From Streptomyces sp. TP-A0356 (GTDB lineage Bacteria; Actinomycetota; Actinomycetes; Streptomycetales; Streptomycetaceae), in NCBI RefSeq assembly GCF_001417775.1, contig NZ_BBZJ01000018.1, positions 205,576 to 269,575 of the forward strand: a stretch of 64,000 nucleotides of DNA, read 5' to 3'. The translations under genes and the position numbers were made by a program. Of this stretch, positions 59,497 to 64,000 are shown piece by piece (within the stretch, counting starts at the first letter, position 1; each line of letters opens with the position of its first letter). The notes beneath the pieces were generated by a model. It ran no database searches. It saw only the letters and a program-made list of their open reading frames with translations, and had not been told where the DNA came from.

Positions 59497-60947
59497 TGCT
59501 CGCCCGCGGGCGTCACCGCGTGGGAGGCACCGTCCGTCCGGGATGCGGACGCACGGGGGGCGGGCAGGTCGCCGTACCGGCCGTAGGTGCCGTAGCGGTC
59601 GCCCTTGGGGACCGGGGCCATGTTGAAGACGGTGCCGAGGACCCGGACGCCCACGCGCTCCAGCGACTGCGCGGCGATGCGGACCTGGTCCCGGCTGGTC
59701 CGGCCGGCCCGGACGACGAGCAGCGCGCCCTGCGAGAGTGAGGCGAGTCCGACGGTGTCGGCGACCGGCAGCAGCGGCGCGGTGTCGACGATCACGACCT
59801 CGTACATGGCCGACAGCTCCCGCAGCACCTCCTCCATGCGCGCCGAGGCGAGCAGTTCCGTGGGGTTCGGCGGTACGGCGCCGCTGGCGAGCACCGAGAG
59901 GCGGCCGCCGGCCTGCTGCATCACGTCCTGGATGCGAGCCTGGCCGATGAGCACCGTGGTCAGACCGGCGTCCTGGACCATGCCGAAGGTCGAGGCCACG
60001 CAGGGACGGCGCAGGTCACCGTCCACCAGGCAGGTGGAGATGCCCGCCTCGGCGAGCGAAAGGGCCAGGTTCACCGCGGTGTTGGTCTTGCCCTCACCGG
60101 GCACCGAACTCGTCACCACGATGATCCGGGGGCGGTCGTCGACCTGCGAGAACTGCAGGTTGGTGCGCAGCTTGCGGAAGGCCTCGGCGCGCTTTGAGTG
60201 CCCGTCGGCGTTGACGAGCGGCTGCTTGGGGGCGCTCCTGTCGTACGGGATGGTGCCGAGGCCCGGCAGCGCGGTGAACTCGCCCAGCGCCTCGCTGGTC
60301 TTCAGCGTGGTGTCGAGATTCTCGCGCAGAGCGACCACTCCGGCGCCCAGCAGCAGACCGCCGAGCGCGCCCACGGACAGGTTCAGCAGCGGCCGGGGCG
60401 AGACCGGAGCGGCGGGCGCGACGGCCTCCTGGGTGACACCCAGGGAGACGGGCGAGGCAGCGCCCCGCGTGCGGCTCTTTTCGGAACGGTCCCCGCCGGA
60501 CGCGTGCTTGGGCGCCTCCAGCCGCTCGACGACCGCGCTGAACCGCGTCGCCACGGCGTTGGCGATGCGCGCCGCCCGCTTGGGCACCGTGTCCTGGACG
60601 GTGATGTCGATGAGCACGGTGTTGATCGGGGCGACGGCGGTGATCCGGGAGGCCAGCTCCTCGGGAGTGGTGCGCAGCTTCAGCTCCTTCACCACGGGCG
60701 CCGTGACCTGACGGGTCGTCACAATTGCGGCGTACGACTGCACTCGTGCCTGCGAGAAGCTCTGACCCTGATTCAGCTGGGCGGAGTCCTCACCGGTGCG
60801 GGTGGCGACGAAGAGCTGGGTCCTGGCCTCGTAGACGGGCGTGCTCAGGCTCGTCGCGGCGAACGCCGCCCCGAGCGCGAGCACCAGACAGACCATGACG
60901 GTCGGCCAGCGTCTGGCAAGAGCCTTCAGGAATCCGTGGAGATCCAA
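59493..60947 (-). CDS. Polysaccharide chain-length regulator/BY-tyrosine kinase
   Basis: 484 residues from a TTG at 60947, with GAGGGG five bases upstream. A Wzz-like part (membrane helix WPTVMVCLVLALGAAFA near 15-30, periplasmic region, second helix LSVGALGGLLLGAGVVAL) is fused to a BY-kinase domain with Walker A VPGEGKTNT, Walker A' CLVDGDLRRP and Walker B VVIVDTAPLLP. The C-terminal tail has clustered Tyr (DRYGTYGRYG), the autophosphorylation site type. It controls export and length of a surface polysaccharide together with the phosphatase encoded next. Confidence 0.95.
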   Translation of the reverse strand: MDLHGFLKALARRWPTVMVCLVLALGAAFAATSLSTPVYEARTQLFVATRTGEDSAQLNQGQSFSQARVQSYAAIVTTRQVTAPVVKELKLRTTPEELASRITAVAPINTVLIDITVQDTVPKRAARIANAVATRFSAVVERLEAPKHASGGDRSEKSRTRGAASPVSLGVTQEAVAPAAPVSPRPLLNLSVGALGGLLLGAGVVALRENLDTTLKTSEALGEFTALPGLGTIPYDRSAPKQPLVNADGHSKRAEAFRKLRTNLQFSQVDDRPRIIVVTSSVPGEGKTNTAVNLALSLAEAGISTCLVDGDLRRPCVASTFGMVQDAGLTTVLIGQARIQDVMQQAGGRLSVLASGAVPPNPTELLASARMEEVLRELSAMYEVVIVDTAPLLPVADTVGLASLSQGALLVVRAGRTSRDQVRIAAQSLERVGVRVLGTVFNMAPVPKGDRYGTYGRYGDLPAPRASASRTDGASHAVTPAGEQ

Positions 60948-61280
60948 ACTGCACCCCTCATAGAACCGAGGGAACCACCCGAATTGAGATGTTCTGTTCC
61001 CTGTGCGCACAGCCGACCATAGGGACTCGCACGCCCGGAGCGGGGGAGGCACCCCAATGTCGGCCCGTCGAACGACCCTGGCGTCGCACATCGCCCGATG
61101 ACTCCATCGGGGTGGCGGGTGTGGGCCATCGAGGAGCGCGCACTACCCCATCCGGTGACTTCTCGGCAGCGTCACGTTAGTCAAGGTCGGTATGTCCCAT
61201 TTATTCGATGTATCTAGATCTTGATGACGGCCGACGCTCCAGCCGCCTGGCCGGGATTGAAGTCGAGGAGAGTGGAGAAC
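60948..61280. promoter_or_regulatory. Divergent spacer of the surface-polysaccharide locus
   Basis: About 330 bases between the BY-kinase and the LAxTG-protein gene, holding both promoters. Several AT-rich stretches (GAACCGAGGGAAC; TTTATTCGATGTATCTAGATC near 61200-61222) stand out. No gene is supported. Confidence 0.45.
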
Positions 61281-61931
61281 ATGACGACATCGACCAGATG
61301 GCGGGCCACGCTGGCATCGGCAGCATCGGCTGCCGTGCTCGTCGCGGCACCGCTGGTGGGAGCGCAGACCGCACATGCGCAGTACCCGCCGCCGCCCCCG
61401 ACCCTGACACTCAACAGGACGTCGGTGCCCATCGGAGAGACGGTGAGCTTCGTCGGGACCGGGTTCGTCCGCCGACAGGCAGTGACCGCGCAGCTGCTGT
61501 CGGCCCCGATCGTCCTCGGCCGGTTCCACGCCGACGACAGCGGCACGGTGACGGGGACCGTCACCATCCCGCGCAGGGTGCGCGCCGGTTCGCACACCTT
61601 CAAGCTCACCGCGCAGCGCCCCCGGCGCAGCGTCTCCACCGGCATCCAGGTGCTGGCCGCGGTCGGTCAGCCGCCGCCCGGCGGGCCCGGCGACCCCAAC
61701 GGGCCCGGCGACCACAACGGGCCCGGTGGAGACGACCGGCCCGGCGGTCCCGGCCGCCACAGCGGACACAACGGACACAGCGGACACAGCGGACCGGGGC
61801 GCTCCGAGCACCGTCCGGGCCTCGCGGCCACCGGCAGCGAGAAGGCCCTGGCAGTGGGCGGCACCGCGGCCGGACTGATCGCGGCGGGCGGTGGCACGAT
61901 GCTGGCCGTGCGCCGTCGCCGCACTTCATGA
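61281..61931 (+). CDS. Cell-wall-anchored LAxTG protein
   Basis: 216 residues from the ATG at 61281 (GGAG eight bases upstream). A signal peptide ends near AHA-Q (about 33), followed by an Ig-like domain (LTLNRTSVPIGETVSFVGTG), a Gly/His/Asn/Pro-rich repeat region (about 130-175) and a sorting signal LAATG (181-185) with a hydrophobic stretch and RRRR. This fits class E sortase, which recognises LAxTG. It is anchored to peptidoglycan. Its stop overlaps the start of the DUF4012 gene. Confidence 0.93.
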   Translation: MTTSTRWRATLASAASAAVLVAAPLVGAQTAHAQYPPPPPTLTLNRTSVPIGETVSFVGTGFVRRQAVTAQLLSAPIVLGRFHADDSGTVTGTVTIPRRVRAGSHTFKLTAQRPRRSVSTGIQVLAAVGQPPPGGPGDPNGPGDHNGPGGDDRPGGPGRHSGHNGHSGHSGPGRSEHRPGLAATGSEKALAVGGTAAGLIAAGGGTMLAVRRRRTS

Positions 61932-63796
61932 CGGAGCAGGACATCGCTACGGCGGTACCACGGCGTCCCGGCCCACGCCGGGGCGCCGTCCGCATGCACC
62001 GGCCCGGTCGCTCCCGCGAGGCGCGGCCGGGCCGCCGTCGCGCGCTCAGGTACGCCCTCCTGGCCGTAGTGGCGCTACCGGTGGCCGGCGCGGTCTGGAT
62101 CGGGGTCACCGGGCTGTTCGCGCGCTGGGAGCTGCTCGCGGCCCAGCGGGACCTGAACGCGCTGCGGCAGTCGGTGACGCCCGCGTCGGGCTCCGGCTCG
62201 GCCCGGGAGCGGCAGCAGGTGGCGCGTTCCGCGGCCGTCCACGCCGCTCGGGCGCACCGCCTCACCACCGGCCCGGCCTGGTACTCCGCCTCCTCGCTGC
62301 CCTTCCTCGGCGGCCCGGTCGACACCCTGCGCGGCGCCGCGTACGCGGCCGACCGGCTCACCGGCGAGGTGCTGCTCCCGCTGGCGGGCGCGCTGCCGAC
62401 GCCCACGCCGAACCGCCATGGCGGCGGGATGGCCCAGGCCCTGACGACGCTGCAGCAGCATGCGCCGGACCTCGTCCGGGCCGCCCGCGTCGTCTCCGAG
62501 GTACAGGCCGATGTGCACCGGCTGCCCCGGTCCACCTGGCTGTCGGCGGCCGACCGGGCCCGTGCCGACCTCGCACGGCAGCTGGACCGCCTCACCCCGG
62601 TGATGGCCGACGCCTCCCTTGCCGCCCGGGTCCTGCCGCCCATGCTCGGCACACAGGGGGACCGGCGTTACTTCCTCGCCTTCCAGAACATCGCAGAGGC
62701 ACGCGGCACCGGCGGCGTTCCCGGAGCCTTCGCCGTGCTGCGCGCGAACCGGGGCCATCTGTCCTTCGAGCGGTTCGGCAACAACACCGAGATGGCCACG
62801 GCGAAGGCGGACGTCGACCTGGGAGAGGACTTCACGGCCCGCTACGAGGGCAGCGCCCCCACCCGCGTATGGGCCAACTCCAACATGAGCCCGCACTTCC
62901 CGTACGCGGCCCGCATCTGGGCCTCGTACTGGCGCGACCACACCGGCGAGGACGTGGACGGTGTGATCGCCCTCGACCCGGCGACGCTGGGCCGTCTGCT
63001 GCGGGTCACCGGCCCGGCCCGCATGGCCGACGGCACCGAACTGTCCGCGGACAACGTCGTGGACCTCACCGAACGGACCAGCTACGCGCGCTACGACGAT
63101 GTCACCCGGCGCAAGGCGTACTTCGTCGACGCGGCCCGCGCCGCGGCCGGGCGGCTCATGGCGGCGATCGACGACACGCGCCTGCTGCCCGGCCTGCTCA
63201 TGGCCGTGCACGACGCCCAGCGGGACGGGCGGCTGAAGGTGTGGAGCGCTCATACGGCGGAGCAACGGCTCCTTCAGACGCGCCCCTACTCGGGCACGCT
63301 TCCGGACGCCCCCGGCCCGTTCGCGGGTCTGGTGGTGAACAACGCGGCCGGCTCCAAACTGGACTACTACCTCGACCGGAGTCTCACCTGGGAAGCGGAG
63401 GGCTGCTCGGGCGGCGAACGCCTGGTCACCGTCACCGTGACGCTGACCAACCGGGCCCCCGCCTCCGGGCTGCCCGGTTACGTCACGCTGCGCGAGGACC
63501 GCCCGAACTACCGCACCCGGCCGGGTGACAACCGGCTCCTGGTGTCGTACTACGCCGGAGTCGGAGCCGGCCTCACCGGCGCCACCCTGGACGGCCGCCC
63601 GGCGCTGCTCGCGTCCGGCGTCGAACGGGGCCACTCGGTGTTCGCGCTCAACCTGGAGTTGCCGGCCGGCTCCAGCCGCACGCTGGTCCTGCACCTGAGG
63701 GAACCGCACGCGGACCGCGCCCCCACCCTTCTGCAGCAGTCCCTGGTGACCCCCCAGCGAACCACGGTGAAGCCGGGCGGTGCCTGCGGTGTCTGA
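61928..63796 (+). CDS. DUF4012 membrane protein
   Basis: 622 residues from the ATG at 61928 (ATGA overlap). One membrane helix (ALLAVVALPVAGAVWIGVTG, about 43-62) anchors a large extracytoplasmic region: RYFLAFQNIAEARGTGGVPG, WANSNMSPHFPYAARIWASY, and a C-terminal beta domain. DUF4012 proteins occur in exopolysaccharide and surface-glycan clusters of Gram-positives; their activity is unknown. It matches the BY-kinase on the other side of the promoter region. Confidence 0.92.
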   Translation: MTEQDIATAVPRRPGPRRGAVRMHRPGRSREARPGRRRALRYALLAVVALPVAGAVWIGVTGLFARWELLAAQRDLNALRQSVTPASGSGSARERQQVARSAAVHAARAHRLTTGPAWYSASSLPFLGGPVDTLRGAAYAADRLTGEVLLPLAGALPTPTPNRHGGGMAQALTTLQQHAPDLVRAARVVSEVQADVHRLPRSTWLSAADRARADLARQLDRLTPVMADASLAARVLPPMLGTQGDRRYFLAFQNIAEARGTGGVPGAFAVLRANRGHLSFERFGNNTEMATAKADVDLGEDFTARYEGSAPTRVWANSNMSPHFPYAARIWASYWRDHTGEDVDGVIALDPATLGRLLRVTGPARMADGTELSADNVVDLTERTSYARYDDVTRRKAYFVDAARAAAGRLMAAIDDTRLLPGLLMAVHDAQRDGRLKVWSAHTAEQRLLQTRPYSGTLPDAPGPFAGLVVNNAAGSKLDYYLDRSLTWEAEGCSGGERLVTVTVTLTNRAPASGLPGYVTLREDRPNYRTRPGDNRLLVSYYAGVGAGLTGATLDGRPALLASGVERGHSVFALNLELPAGSSRTLVLHLREPHADRAPTLLQQSLVTPQRTTVKPGGACGV

Positions 63797-64000
63797 GCGC
63801 GGCAGGAACAGGGCGCGTGCGGTCGCCTCCAGGCTCGGCGGGCGGCCCAGGAAGACCACCTCCGAGCGAACGGGCCCACCGGTACCCACGCACCCCGACC
63901 AGGCACGCCCGACGGCACCCACGCACCCCGACCAGGCACGCCCGACGGCACCCACGCACCCCGACCAGGCACGCCCGACGGCACCCACGCACCCCGACCA
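63789..64000 (+). CDS. Start of a further gene with 11-residue repeats (runs off window)
   Basis: A GTG at 63789 overlaps the DUF4012 stop by eight bases (GTGTCTGA), the same coupling used upstream. The frame begins VSERGRNRARAVASRLGGRP and then holds at least three units of PTHPDQARPTA encoded by 33 bp DNA repeats starting at 63881, 63914 and 63947. Pro/Ala/Thr/Asp-rich repeats of this type act as flexible spacers in wall proteins. The rest of the gene is outside the window, so its function is unknown. Confidence 0.6.
   Translation, partial: MSERGRNRARAVASRLGGRPRKTTSERTGPPVPTHPDQARPTAPTHPDQARPTAPTHPDQARPTAPTHPD
63881..64000. repeat. 33 bp tandem repeat, at least 3.6 copies
   Basis: Units at 63881-63913, 63914-63946, 63947-63979 and partial from 63980 to the window end; copies 2 and 3 are identical, copy 1 differs at one base. 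The unit begins GGCACCCACGCACCCCGACC. The multiple of three and the near identity indicate a recently expanded in-frame array that may vary between strains. Confidence 0.95.

Noticed and set aside
62075..63988. 637-residue minus-strand frame opposite DUF4012
   Set aside because: Shadow of the DUF4012 gene; composition is that of an antisense frame.
63881..64000. CRISPR array
   Set aside because: Repeats are directly adjacent with no spacers and fit an in-frame protein repeat.

Overview
The window is chromosomal DNA from a Streptomyces species or a very close actinomycete. Real genes have strongly GC-biased third codon positions, starts are often GTG or TTG, and the gene order is that of the conserved core arm: asd-ask, recR-ybaB, purA, kynurenine genes, fba-pyrE, clpB, then dnaK-grpE-dnaJ-hspR. 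All calls come from reading the sequence and from remembered families; no database was searched.

Layout. 0-9 kb: truncated asd, ask, a DUF5063 gene, recR, ybaB, a two-TM SLATT-like protein, a membrane-anchored PstS-like binding protein and a Ser/Thr kinase. 8.7-9.5 kb is a graveyard of a DJ-1/PfpI gene and a MarR gene, the latter carrying a 3 x 32 bp array. 9.6-17.3 kb: class III aminotransferase, GntR regulator, a conserved unknown, a Tat-exported 5'-nucleotidase, a MITE-like palindrome abutting the purA stop, purA and a DAG-kinase-like gene. 17.4-30 kb: a decayed eutC, an APC permease, a GbsR/MarR regulator divergent from an ABC exporter with an 18 bp palindrome between them, a P450, a two-component system beside a response-regulator remnant, and a tryptophan-to-anthranilate set (formamidase-like hydrolase, kynU, kynA) interrupted by a TetR remnant. 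30-39 kb: DUF3151, an MFS exporter, fba, pyrE, an epimerase, a tail-anchored SRPBCC protein, a membrane spermidine-synthase-like protein, DUF2617 and a Gly/His/Cys-rich membrane protein.

39.3-44.3 kb is an accessory island: tyrosine integrase, Xis and a 5'-truncated RepSA-type initiator (an AICE without transfer genes), then SnoaL-like, ABM-like and DUF4360 cargo and a tRNA-Ile(GAT) 3'-half fragment. Imperfect direct repeats bracket it. 44.3-64 kb: aminotransferase, YbjN, clpB, a small-peptide plus Rieske-like pair beside two convergent TrmB/LuxR-type regulators, an orphan sugar-binding lipoprotein, the dnaK operon, and a surface-polysaccharide locus (BY-kinase with phosphatase; divergent LAxTG protein, DUF4012 protein and a repeat-rich start of a further gene).

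How it works together. The heat-shock genes form one circuit: HspR is made from the last gene of the dnaK operon, and HAIR-like operators lie upstream of both dnaK and clpB. kynA, kynU and the formamidase-like hydrolase would convert tryptophan to anthranilate. The autokinase/phosphatase pair and the opposing wall-anchored/DUF4012 genes look like one cell-surface glycopolymer locus. At least five decayed genes (DJ-1, MarR, EutC, response regulator, TetR) show heavy local gene loss, mostly of regulators and their partners.
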